Origin: Bdellovibrionales bacterium
GTDB taxonomy: Bacteria > Bdellovibrionota > Bdellovibrionia > Bdellovibrionales > UBA1609
DNA: 5,880 bases
Reading direction: 5' to 3'
Assembly: GCA_020435085.1 (NCBI GenBank)
Contig: JAGRAB010000107.1
Span: 1-5,880 of the forward strand
Position numbers and translations under genes: made by a program. The notes below the pieces were generated by a model. The model was given only the letters and a program-made list of their open reading frames with translations. It ran no database searches and was not told where the DNA came from. Below are positions 1 through 5,812 of this stretch, one piece after another (position 1 is the first letter of the stretch; each line of letters begins with the position of its first letter).

Positions 1-23
1 AAAAAAAAAAAAAAAAAAAAAAA
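1..23. repeat. Homopolymeric A tract of at least 23 bases
   Basis: Bases 1-23 are uninterrupted A, and the tract may continue to the left of the window. Read in the frame of the gene that follows, it encodes only lysine and contains no stop, so it may lie inside a coding region whose start is outside the window. It could be a real slippage-prone tract, an upstream A-rich promoter element, or an assembly or contig-edge artefact. The sequence alone does not decide between these. Confidence 0.9.
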
Positions 24-38
24 TATTTTGTTGTACCG

Positions 39-647
39 ATGGGTTCTCACACAAATACAAAAAAAAACCTTGGGGAACACTGGATTCCACCTCTCTTTGA
101 AAAATACATCTATATCAGTTACCCCGTTTCTACTTTAGAACAATTTAAAGAGATGATTCTATTTCATAAAGATTTTCTAAAAAGTAATGAACGCTATGGT
201 TTAGTTGTTAATATTTCTCATACCCTCAATCGTTTTTTCACCAGAACTCAAATTTTTCATTTTTTAGACCAACAAGAACTCAACCAGCAAGTTGTGAGAA
301 CTGAGGTTCTCAGCGAAGGCGACAATATTCAACTTATTCAAAATTGTGAGTGGCTTTCTTTGATGAACTTGCATGTTGGTGTTCCACAAGTTTCTACCTA
401 TTTACAGCTGGCAATAAGCTTTAAAAAGCCCATCCTCTTACCCAAAAGTGTCAGAGCTTTTGAAAAATCACTCGCACCTTTTATGAGAAATACTTACTCT
501 GAGGAGCAATGGCTCGCTGAAAAATTATTTTGTCATACTCCCACCTACAAAGATCATGACTCTTCGCCTTCTTTTTCACTGCAGGACTCTGACCTTATTG
601 GCAACCAAATGAACCGTATTTACCAAAAAATAGATAAAGATGATTGA
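39..647 (+). CDS. Unrecognised protein, probably missing its N-terminus
   Basis: This open frame encodes 202 residues from the first ATG and ends at TGA 645-647. I do not recognise the family. No Shine-Dalgarno sequence precedes ATG 39, and the frame stays open leftwards through the A tract, so the visible ATG is probably internal and the true start lies outside the window. The protein looks soluble, with no signal peptide or membrane segment. Around residues 103-136 there is a stretch with a Cys-Glu-Trp, then GVPQVSTYLQLAISFKKPILLP. This loosely resembles the C-terminal nucleotide-sugar-binding half of GT-B glycosyltransferases, where a Ser-Thr near a helix start precedes a 'KP-hydrophobic-P' strand. 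That resemblance is inference only; no catalytic residue can be assigned. The tail (about 170-202) is polar and rich in Asp and Ser. The gene points the same way as the protease downstream, 99 bases away, but that gene has its own promoter-like box. Confidence 0.65.
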   Translation: MGSHTNTKKNLGEHWIPPLFEKYIYISYPVSTLEQFKEMILFHKDFLKSNERYGLVVNISHTLNRFFTRTQIFHFLDQQELNQQVVRTEVLSEGDNIQLIQNCEWLSLMNLHVGVPQVSTYLQLAISFKKPILLPKSVRAFEKSLAPFMRNTYSEEQWLAEKLFCHTPTYKDHDSSPSFSLQDSDLIGNQMNRIYQKIDKDD

Positions 648-693
648 ACTCACTAGTCACACGATGAATTTTCAACAACCCCTAAATAAAAAT

Positions 694-723
694 TTGACAA
701 AAATGACTCCTCTTCTTAGTTAT
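694..723 (+). promoter_or_regulatory. Possible sigma70-type promoter for the serine protease
   Basis: A perfect TTGACA -35 box lies at 694-699. The matching -10 region is poor: TAGTTA at 717-722 (17-base spacer) or AGTTAT at 718-723 (18-base spacer). The position, about 25 bases upstream of the protease start and in the gap after the preceding gene, is sensible for a promoter. The weak -10 means either a regulated promoter or chance. Confidence 0.35.
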
Positions 724-734
724 CCCTGACTCAA

Positions 735-743
735 AGGGGGAAG
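735..743 (+). promoter_or_regulatory. Ribosome binding site of the serine protease
   Basis: The purine run AGGGGGAAG lies just before ATG 747 and fixes that codon as the start. The run AGGG at its left end can pair with CCCT at 724-727, giving a small hairpin across the site. That pairing is short and may not matter. Confidence 0.7.
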
Positions 744-746
744 CAA

Positions 747-1598
747 ATGAAGTTCTGCTATTACATATTATTGGGTTTATTTTTTTGGGGATTTCATTCT
801 TCTCAAGGGCTGGCTCAAAGTAATAGCTACTCCCCTCTCGTTTTTGGTGGAAAGGTTTTTTCTGAGCCCGCTCAAAAAGCAGCAACCGTTTATTTATCCA
901 TAGATTATGGCACTTCATCATGTTCGGGCTCATACATTGGAAGCTCCTATGTTGTCACAGCCGCCCACTGTTCAGTCAATGCTCATCCCACCATTTCCCA
1001 AGTGTACTTTATCTACATGAATGGAGATGAAATTGTTTGTGACGTAAAAGAAATTATCTCTCATCCAGATTATGATGAAGAGACAGTCATTAATGATGTC
1101 GCTGTTTGGAAAGTTCAATGCACAGACCCTCGAGTTCAAGAGATTCAACCCTATCTTCTTGATGAAAACTCTACCAGCCCTCATGATCTCTATTCCTTAG
1201 GTTACGGCAGAACGAGTCTCACTGAATATGATCATCCTTACCCCCAGTTAAAAGTTTTAGAGGAAGAGACACTTGATTTGTCTGATGTTATTAATAATGA
1301 CAAATATTTAAATGATGATAAATACATACAAGCCTACAAACATGTTCTTTCTCTTGTTGAAAGTGGAAAAATCACCTGCTTTAAATCCAACTATAACCTA
1401 TTGCATGGTTTATACTTTGGTGATTCTGGTGGACCCACTGCGTATTTAAATTCGGATCAAAACTATGTCCTTTATGGTGTGAACTCATTTATCTCTCGTT
1501 TTTATATTGATTACAAAACAGCATCAGATGAAGGAATGTCGTGCGTAGCAAACGTCTCTTATTATGCTGATTGGATCAAACAGGTCACCGGTCGTTAA
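747..1598 (+). CDS. Secreted trypsin-fold serine protease (S1 family)
   Basis: The product is a 283-residue exported endopeptidase of the chymotrypsin/trypsin (S1) family. Residues 1-23 form a Sec signal peptide: a short N-region, then a hydrophobic core rich in Leu, Phe and Gly, with likely cleavage after Gly-Leu-Ala23. A short propeptide follows, and VFGG at 32-35 replaces the usual IVGG at the mature N-terminus. The catalytic triad is intact: His74 in TAAHC, Asp117 in NDVAV, Ser227 in GDSGGP. Asp226 can take the salt bridge to the new N-terminus. Cys59-Cys75 matches the conserved disulfide around the catalytic His. Cys98/Cys125 and Cys211/Cys266 could make further bonds. The terminal YYADWIKQV matches the usual C-terminal helix. 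Two points are odd. Leu31, not Arg or Lys, precedes the activation site. The residue six before Ser227, which sets P1 preference, is Gly221 and not Asp, while Tyr223 sits where Cys191 normally is. The fold and activity are secure; trypsin-like specificity is unlikely. The start is set by the AGGGGGAAG site. Confidence 0.93.
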   Translation: MKFCYYILLGLFFWGFHSSQGLAQSNSYSPLVFGGKVFSEPAQKAATVYLSIDYGTSSCSGSYIGSSYVVTAAHCSVNAHPTISQVYFIYMNGDEIVCDVKEIISHPDYDEETVINDVAVWKVQCTDPRVQEIQPYLLDENSTSPHDLYSLGYGRTSLTEYDHPYPQLKVLEEETLDLSDVINNDKYLNDDKYIQAYKHVLSLVESGKITCFKSNYNLLHGLYFGDSGGPTAYLNSDQNYVLYGVNSFISRFYIDYKTASDEGMSCVANVSYYADWIKQVTGR

Positions 1599-1605
1599 AA
1601 AGTGC

Positions 1606-1635
1606 CTCTCCTCCACCTTGCACGTGGAAGGAGGG
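1606..1635 (+). promoter_or_regulatory. Hairpin that would bury a strong Shine-Dalgarno sequence
   Basis: CCTCTCCTCCAC (1605-1616) can pair with GTGGAAGGAGGG (1624-1635). This gives about 11 base pairs with one bulged A (1629) and a 7-base loop (1617-1623). The right arm contains AAGGAGGG (1628-1635), an almost ideal Shine-Dalgarno sequence placed 4 bases before ATG 1640, so the hairpin would occlude it. There is no T run after it on the plus strand, so it is not a standard terminator for the protease. Read on the minus strand, the stem is followed by GCAC and five T, so a weak terminator for the convergent operon is an alternative. Confidence 0.45.
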
Positions 1636-1639
1636 CGGT

Positions 1640-1768
1640 ATGAAAAACACCAAGTGTTCTTCTTATCGTCGAAATATGGAGAAGCTTAAGCTCATCCTGG
1701 TTTTGGATTTATTTCTTCTGAAGTTTCTCCTCATTTTCGCAAAGCTTTTGATCATTTTACCGGGCTAA
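1640..1768 (+). CDS. Possible 42-residue small hydrophobic membrane peptide
   Basis: ATG 1640 opens a 42-codon frame ending at TAA 1766-1768, preceded at 4 bases by AAGGAGGG (1628-1635). The peptide has a basic N-terminal part (Lys2, Lys5, Arg10, Arg11, Lys15, Lys17), then a Leu/Ile/Phe-rich stretch (about residues 18-40) broken by Asp24, Lys29 and Lys35. This resembles a single membrane-spanning or membrane-lytic peptide. Small hydrophobic peptides with a Shine-Dalgarno sequence buried in a hairpin are typical of type I toxins, but I see no clear antisense RNA promoter, so a toxin role is only a hypothesis. The main alternative is that the Leu/Phe richness comes from reading a TCT/TTC-rich decayed gene out of frame: an overlapping plus-strand frame (1600-1941) is open apart from one stop. 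Reality of this gene is uncertain. Confidence 0.3.
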   Translation: MKNTKCSSYRRNMEKLKLILVLDLFLLKFLLIFAKLLIILPG

Positions 1769-1783
1769 AGTCAGTTGGTCTGT

Positions 1784-1824
1784 GGTCTCAAAACTCGTGG
1801 AGGCGGCCCTTTTGCTCGGAGACC
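1784..1824. repeat. Inverted repeat GGTCTC ... GAGACC
   Basis: GGTCTC at 1784-1789 and its exact complement GAGACC at 1819-1824 flank 29 bases. AAAA (1791-1794) and TTTT (1810-1813) can extend the pairing if GCTCG is bulged out. It lies about 60 bases beyond the stop of the minus-strand operon. It could be part of a transcript-end structure, but no T run follows on the minus strand. Chance is a real alternative. Confidence 0.25.
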
Positions 1825-1881
1825 TGTTTGAGTCACTGTATGACCTTTTATGATGACGACAGAGCAAACTCTTTTGATCGA

Positions 1882-3363
1882 TTAACTCGTACGCAGTCTT
1901 TTTTCGAGCCAAGAAAAACCAATATTCACAACAACGGCTAAGGCCGCAGCCGGAATTGCCCCTTGTTGCATGACGGCCAAATCATTCAATGTCAATCCTT
2001 GAACAATAAGCTCTCCTAACCCCCCAGACCCAATAAAAGCCGCAATCGTCGCCGTGCCGACATTAATCACTGAAGCCACACGAATGCCTGCAATAATAAT
2101 GGGTGCTGCAATCGGTAGTTGAACACTGGTGAGAATTTCATTTCTATATAAGCCAATCCCCTGTGCCGCATGAATTAATTGTGGACTCACACTTTGAAGA
2201 CCCGTGTAGGTGTTTTGAAGGATTGGCAAAAGAGAATATAAGAATAAAGCCATAAGTGCTGCTTTTACAGAAACACCAAACCAAGGAATCATATAAACAA
2301 GAAGAGCCAGTGATGGAATCGTCTGCAATAAACTCACTAAATATAAAATGGGATCGGCCAAACGATTATAGCGAAAAAGTAATATTCCTAATGGGACCCC
2401 AACGAGACAGGCGGCAAAAGTCGAAAGAAATACTAAATACATGTGTTCAAGAGTGAGTTTCCAAATTTTTAATGCCACTTGCTTCCAACGGCTGGAGCTT
2501 GCTATTTTTGCATCACTTTGAATAAACCCCTCATCGATTAAAAATCGCCTTGCTACTTCTGTATAGGGCTTTCCATCTACATCCACTTCAGCATTTAATT
2601 GAATCATTTTTTCTTCATCAATTTTATGAGAAAGTTTAGCAATCAAAGCTTTTACCTCTTCAGGTAGTTTTGACTGTGTGAAGTAAGCTGCTTCATATTG
2701 AGGAAAAAACTTTTTGTTATCCTCAAGAACTTTCATATCATACTTAACCACTTTTCCATCCGTAGAATAAATTGATATCACATCCAATTTTTTTCTCGCA
2801 AGGCCTTCGTAAGCCAACGTTTGATCTAGTGTCTTTACATCGTTAAATTTAATACCATATGTTTTTGCTAAATTCGTCCAACCATCTTCGCGATTATAAA
2901 ACTCAAAATGAAAACCAGCTCGCAAATCTGACTGCCCCACAAGATCTGAAATCGTTTCGAGAGACCTTTCTTTGGCAATAGAAGATCTCACCGCAATACC
3001 ATATGTATTGGAAAACCCAAGTGGCTCAAAAAGTAAAAATCCCATTTTCTCAATAGCCTTTTTAACTTCAGAGTACTGTTTCAACTCTGGTTTTTTTAAA
3101 ATGACCTCAGCAATGGTTCCTGTATATTCTGGATAAATATCGACTTCACCGGCTTTCAAAGCTTCATAGACAATTAAAGTCCCACCGAGTCCCATTTTTC
3201 TTTTTACCTCGTAGCCTTGAGATTCTAAAAGCTGTGACACCATTTCTGCCAAAACATAAGACTCACTAAAGATCTTACTCCCAACAACCAATGGCTTTGC
3301 CAATCCCATACTCGAAAAGAAAAAGACAAAACCAAAAAAGAAAGAGCTACTAAGAAAGTGCAT
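1882..3363 (-). CDS. Osmoprotectant ABC importer: solute-binding domain fused to permease
   Basis: The product is a 493-residue membrane protein that captures a quaternary-amine osmolyte (glycine betaine, choline or carnitine type) outside the inner membrane and carries it through. Residues 1-22 form a signal peptide rich in Phe ending Gly-Leu-Ala. Residues 23 to about 284 are an OpuAC/ProX-type binding domain: VGSKIFSES near the mature start, YPEYTGT at 77-83, FHFEFYNREDG near 151-161 and YSTDG at 199-203, all family landmarks that line the ligand cleft. About 308-490 is the permease, with several hydrophobic segments and the coupling-helix region IHAAQGIGLYRNEI, then LP, near 397-417; this contacts the ATPase. 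Its typical Glu is His here. The longest frame begins at ATG 3390, but ATG 3363 is better: AAGGAGG lies 6 bases before it and it opens directly into the signal peptide. It then overlaps the end of the upstream ATPase gene by 14 bases, suggesting translational coupling. Receptor-before-permease order is the reverse of many known Opu fusions. Exact substrate unproven. Confidence 0.92.
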   Translation of the reverse strand: MHFLSSSFFFGFVFFFSSMGLAKPLVVGSKIFSESYVLAEMVSQLLESQGYEVKRKMGLGGTLIVYEALKAGEVDIYPEYTGTIAEVILKKPELKQYSEVKKAIEKMGFLLFEPLGFSNTYGIAVRSSIAKERSLETISDLVGQSDLRAGFHFEFYNREDGWTNLAKTYGIKFNDVKTLDQTLAYEGLARKKLDVISIYSTDGKVVKYDMKVLEDNKKFFPQYEAAYFTQSKLPEEVKALIAKLSHKIDEEKMIQLNAEVDVDGKPYTEVARRFLIDEGFIQSDAKIASSSRWKQVALKIWKLTLEHMYLVFLSTFAACLVGVPLGILLFRYNRLADPILYLVSLLQTIPSLALLVYMIPWFGVSVKAALMALFLYSLLPILQNTYTGLQSVSPQLIHAAQGIGLYRNEILTSVQLPIAAPIIIAGIRVASVINVGTATIAAFIGSGGLGELIVQGLTLNDLAVMQQGAIPAAALAVVVNIGFSWLEKRLRTS

Positions 3364-4441
3364 TGAGTGCCTCCTTCCCAAAAGCTCCAATCACTTTATT
3401 GTCTTTATCAACAACGGGAAAGTAGTTCTCCTCATTTGAAACCAAAACTTTTAAAGCATCGAGTAAACTTTTTTCCCCACGAAGGGCTTTTTGTTTTTTC
3501 AAAGTACCATCTTGATGAGTTTCAAAAAATAATCCTGAAGATTGACCTTTAAACTCTACAAACTGATCCATCGACGAGAACAGGCGTGTTTCTTCTGATT
3601 CTAAGTTATAAGCCATGAAGCCTGTTGCATTATTACAAAATGTCCAAACATTTGAAAACATGACTGTAAAAAGAGGAATTTCCTCTAAAATATGCCCTGG
3701 TGAATTTGTCTTTAAAAACCCCGCCACATACTCTGTTTTTGGGTTCATGAGAAGATGATTGGGGCGGCCTCTTTGCGCCAAATGACCTTTTTCAAACATC
3801 AATATTTCAGAACTCATCTTAAAAGCTTCCGCCAAATCATGAGTAACAAGCACCACAGTCAAATTTAATTTTTTTTGTAGATCAATAAAGACATCTTGAA
3901 TTTCGTTGCGAGTGATAGGATCAAGAGCTCCAAAAGGCTCATCCATTAATAAAATTTTAGGGTTCATAAAAATAGCTCGACCAATTCCAACCCTTTGTTG
4001 CTGTCCCCCACTCAACTGACGTGGCTTTTTCTTTAAATATTCACTGGCATCAAGTCCTAAAAGGGCCATCACCTCGTGAGCACGGTGAAGAATTTTTTCC
4101 TCACTCCACTTTGATCGACTTGCGATAACAGATAAATTCTCCAGAATCGTCATATGTGGAAAAAGAGTATATCCTTGTAAGCAATATCCCATTTGACGTC
4201 TTTGAGTGACGGCTTGAGAATAATCAAAACTTGAGTCATTGAGTAAAACTTCGCCTTCAGTTGGTTTTTCTAGCCCATTCATGAGACGTAGTGCTGTTGT
4301 TTTTCCACAACCACTTTCTCCAATGAGACTATAGATTCTTCCCGTATTGAGGGCAAAATTCAGATTTTTCAGGACCTTTAGAGAGCCGAAGCATTTACTG
4401 ACGTTTCTAAATTCCAATGCGACGGAGGGGGTTTCAGGCAA
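3350..4441 (-). CDS. Osmoprotectant ABC importer ATPase (OpuCA/ProV type)
   Basis: This subunit hydrolyses ATP at the cytoplasmic face to power the fused receptor-permease encoded just downstream. With the TTG start at 4441 it has 363 residues. Landmarks in order: Walker A GESGCGKTT (41-49), Q-loop Gln89 in YCLQGYTLFPH, signature LSGGQ (143-147), Walker B ILLMDEP (163-169) with catalytic Glu168, and switch His201 in VTHD. All are intact. Residues about 258-363 form a tail whose last part (EKSLLDALKVLV...NYFPVVDKDNKVIGAFG) looks like one CBS motif. The first repeat is degraded, where OpuCA-type ATPases carry a CBS pair linked to ionic-strength or nucleotide sensing. No ATG occurs in frame before Walker A. 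TTG 4441 has GAAAGAG 6 bases upstream. TTG 4516 would give 388 residues but has no ribosome binding site and abuts the divergent glycosyltransferase start, so I prefer 4441. The gene leads a two-gene operon; the next gene overlaps its end by 14 bases. Confidence 0.9.
   Translation of the reverse strand: MPETPSVALEFRNVSKCFGSLKVLKNLNFALNTGRIYSLIGESGCGKTTALRLMNGLEKPTEGEVLLNDSSFDYSQAVTQRRQMGYCLQGYTLFPHMTILENLSVIASRSKWSEEKILHRAHEVMALLGLDASEYLKKKPRQLSGGQQQRVGIGRAIFMNPKILLMDEPFGALDPITRNEIQDVFIDLQKKLNLTVVLVTHDLAEAFKMSSEILMFEKGHLAQRGRPNHLLMNPKTEYVAGFLKTNSPGHILEEIPLFTVMFSNVWTFCNNATGFMAYNLESEETRLFSSMDQFVEFKGQSSGLFFETHQDGTLKKQKALRGEKSLLDALKVLVSNEENYFPVVDKDNKVIGAFGKEALNALS
3370..3376 (-). promoter_or_regulatory. 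Ribosome binding site setting the receptor-permease start
   Basis: On the minus strand AAGGAGG (within GGAAGGAGG) ends 6 bases before ATG 3363-3361. It lies inside the last codons of the ATPase gene. No comparable site precedes ATG 3390, so this site argues for the shorter 493-residue product. Confidence 0.8.
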
Positions 4442-4447
4442 AACACA

Positions 4448-4454
4448 CTCTTTC
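4448..4454 (-). promoter_or_regulatory. Ribosome binding site supporting a TTG start for the ATPase
   Basis: GAAAGAG on the minus strand sits 6 bases before TTG 4441-4439. It is a moderate match to AAGGAG. The other in-frame TTG at 4516 has no such sequence upstream, which decides the chosen start. Confidence 0.45.
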
Positions 4455-4468
4455 GTTTGGGGTTCATC

Positions 4469-4497
4469 TTGTGGGCGAACAGGGTTTCTTGTATAGT
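4469..4497 (+). promoter_or_regulatory. Sigma70-type promoter for the glycosyltransferase
   Basis: TTGTGG (4469-4474) and TATAGT (4492-4497) are separated by 17 bases. The -10 box matches the consensus at five of six bases. Transcription would begin near 4504, giving a very short leader with the ribosome binding site (4505-4509) almost at its 5' end. Confidence 0.5.
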
Positions 4498-4516
4498 CTT
4501 GAGTAAGGAATTGCAA
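4490..4516 (-). promoter_or_regulatory. Possible minus-strand promoter for the importer operon
   Basis: TATACA (4495-4490 on the minus strand) is a fair -10 box. Upstream of it is TTGCAA (4516-4511) at a short 15-base spacing, or TTTGCA one base further upstream at 16. It shares bases with the plus-strand TATAGT. It would start transcripts near 4483, leaving a leader of about 40 bases before TTG 4441, consistent with that start. Confidence 0.3.
4505..4509 (+). promoter_or_regulatory. Ribosome binding site of the glycosyltransferase
   Basis: AAGGA lies 7 bases before ATG 4517 and selects it over the upstream in-frame ATG 4457. ATG 4457 has no such site and would add 20 residues unlike a GT4 N-terminus. 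Confidence 0.65.
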
Positions 4517-5812
4517 ATGTCGAAGAAAGATTTACCACATCCATTAAATATTTGCTTAGTCACAGTAAAATTTCCAATTTTAGGCCGTGCTTCTGATCAC
4601 GGATTTTTATGGCCCATTGCTCGAGGACTTGCAAAACAAGGGCACAATGTAACCGTTATTGCATGGAAAAATCCTCAAAATAAACCTGAAATCGAACAAG
4701 ATGGTGTTAAAGCTTTTTTTCTTGGAGAAAACCCACGAGCTCAACTATTTCAGTTTTCTCAGCTTGTTGATAAAAAATTTAATGAGCTACACACCCAAAA
4801 CCCTTTTCATATTGTTCATAGCGTTGATAATTCTGGAATTGAAATTGGACTCAAAAAGAAATTTTATAAAATTGCGATGACTTATGATGTAGAAGCAACT
4901 CATATGTCAGAAATTTTCCAACTTCTTGGTTACTCACAAGAAAATTTAAATAGTCTGATACGCACGGGCTTTCTTGTAAGCTTGAAGTTTTTAAAAACCT
5001 ATTTTGGCCATGATCGAAAATTATTAAAAACAGCAGACTCTATTATTGTAACAAGTCCGCAACAGCGTATTTTACTGGAACGTTATTATTTGTATCCAGA
5101 TCTTAAAATTCATTCTGTTCCCTATGGGATTGAAATTAGCGACCTCTCACCAAGAGAACGATCCGAAGAATTGCGAAAAAGTTTAAATATCCCTGCCAAT
5201 GCTAATGTTATCGTGACAGTAACAGATATGTCTGAACTTGGTGAAGTGGTTCACTTATTGCGCGCTTTTGAAAAACTCGCCATAAAAAAACCAGCAAGTC
5301 GGTTAATCCTGGTTGGCGATGGGCCTTTAAAAAAAGAGATCGAATATGAAATGCTTTGCCTTGCTTTAGGCAATAAAGTGATTTTTACGGGCCAAGTTTC
5401 TAGCACAAAGCTTCCTGATTACATTGCTCTCGCAGATATTTTTGTCAATTTAAGTTCACGAACAAGCGGTTTTGAACCTTCTATTTTAGAAGCCATGGCT
5501 CAAAAGAAATTAATTATTGGTTCTGAAGTTAGTCCCATTGCAACAATTGTCGAAGATGGCAAAGATGGTTTTCTTATTCGTCCTGCCGATAGCACAACAC
5601 TCTCACAATTATTTGTCGGTGTTTTTGATGGAAAAATATCTGTTACTGAAATCGGTGAAGCGGCTCGAAACAAGGTGATGAATTTATTTGATACTCAAAA
5701 AATGGTACGAATGACTCTTGATGCTTATTATCAAGCTCTTATTAATACTCGACACTATAAAAGAAAAAGCCTTGCAAAGCTCCCAAACTTAACAACACAA
5801 CCCACCACCTAA
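4517..5812 (+). CDS. GT4-like (GT-B fold) glycosyltransferase with altered donor site
   Basis: The 431-residue soluble protein has the two-domain GT-B layout. The N-terminal acceptor domain (about 10-205) opens with the strand NICLVTVKFP, then a Gly/Arg loop, DHGFLWPIARGLAKQGHNVTVI at 27-48, as in GT4 enzymes. The C-terminal donor domain (about 225-410) shows RLILVGDGPLKKEIE at 262-276, VIFTGQV at 288-294, the ADIFV strand, and SGFEPSILEAMA at 317-328, then GKDGFLI. The usual role would be sugar transfer from a nucleotide-sugar to a lipid, polysaccharide or protein in the cytoplasm; the substrate is unknown. Key positions differ from active GT4 enzymes: where GR...KG normally binds the donor diphosphate, the protein has VTDMSELG (235-242), without Arg or Lys, and the first Glu of EX7E is Ser317, only Glu325 being kept. 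It may use another donor, be inactive, or have replaced these residues. ATG 4517 follows AAGGA. The last 20 residues are basic and Thr-rich. It is transcribed away from the importer operon, with no visible functional link. Confidence 0.88.
   Translation: MSKKDLPHPLNICLVTVKFPILGRASDHGFLWPIARGLAKQGHNVTVIAWKNPQNKPEIEQDGVKAFFLGENPRAQLFQFSQLVDKKFNELHTQNPFHIVHSVDNSGIEIGLKKKFYKIAMTYDVEATHMSEIFQLLGYSQENLNSLIRTGFLVSLKFLKTYFGHDRKLLKTADSIIVTSPQQRILLERYYLYPDLKIHSVPYGIEISDLSPRERSEELRKSLNIPANANVIVTVTDMSELGEVVHLLRAFEKLAIKKPASRLILVGDGPLKKEIEYEMLCLALGNKVIFTGQVSSTKLPDYIALADIFVNLSSRTSGFEPSILEAMAQKKLIIGSEVSPIATIVEDGKDGFLIRPADSTTLSQLFVGVFDGKISVTEIGEAARNKVMNLFDTQKMVRMTLDAYYQALINTRHYKRKSLAKLPNLTTQPTT

Larger units (their letters stand above)
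1600..1941 (+). pseudogene. Possible gene remnant: frame broken by one TAA
   Basis: In the plus-strand frame starting at 1600, the sequence is open from before the end of the protease gene to TAA 1687-1689, then open again for 83 codons (1690-1938) to TAA 1939-1941. The second part reads like ordinary protein, with GFGFISSEVSPHFRKAFDHF early on and a Trp/Cys/His-rich stretch (including RRPFCSETC) in the middle. It runs about 60 bases into the end of the minus-strand permease gene. I do not recognise the family. It may be a decayed gene, a fragment with a recent stop, or a chance open frame. No convincing start codon with a ribosome binding site is present in this frame. Confidence 0.2.

Noticed and set aside
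640..729. A 29-codon plus-strand frame beginning just before the stop of the first gene
   Set aside because: It has no ribosome binding site or recognisable composition, and it covers the probable protease promoter.
682..1184. Two minus-strand open frames opposite the protease
   Set aside because: They are shadows of a clearly coding S1 protease with intact motifs and show no family features of their own.
1606..1635. Intrinsic terminator for the protease transcript
   Set aside because: The stem is strong, but no T run follows on the plus strand.
1571..1639. Upstream extension of the small hydrophobic frame into the end of the protease
   Set aside because: The extension has no ribosome binding site, whereas ATG 1640 has a near-ideal one.
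2256..2456. Plus-strand open frame inside the permease region, and similar ones at 3367-3552 and 4659-4880
   Set aside because: They overlap strongly supported genes in other frames and show no motif or ribosome binding site.
3364..3390. Nine-residue N-terminal extension of the receptor-permease from ATG 3390
   Set aside because: ATG 3363 has AAGGAGG at 6 bases and opens directly on the signal peptide; 3390 has no such site.
4457..4516. Twenty-residue extension of the glycosyltransferase from ATG 4457
   Set aside because: It would start upstream of the TTGTGG/TATAGT promoter and lacks a ribosome binding site; ATG 4517 follows AAGGA.
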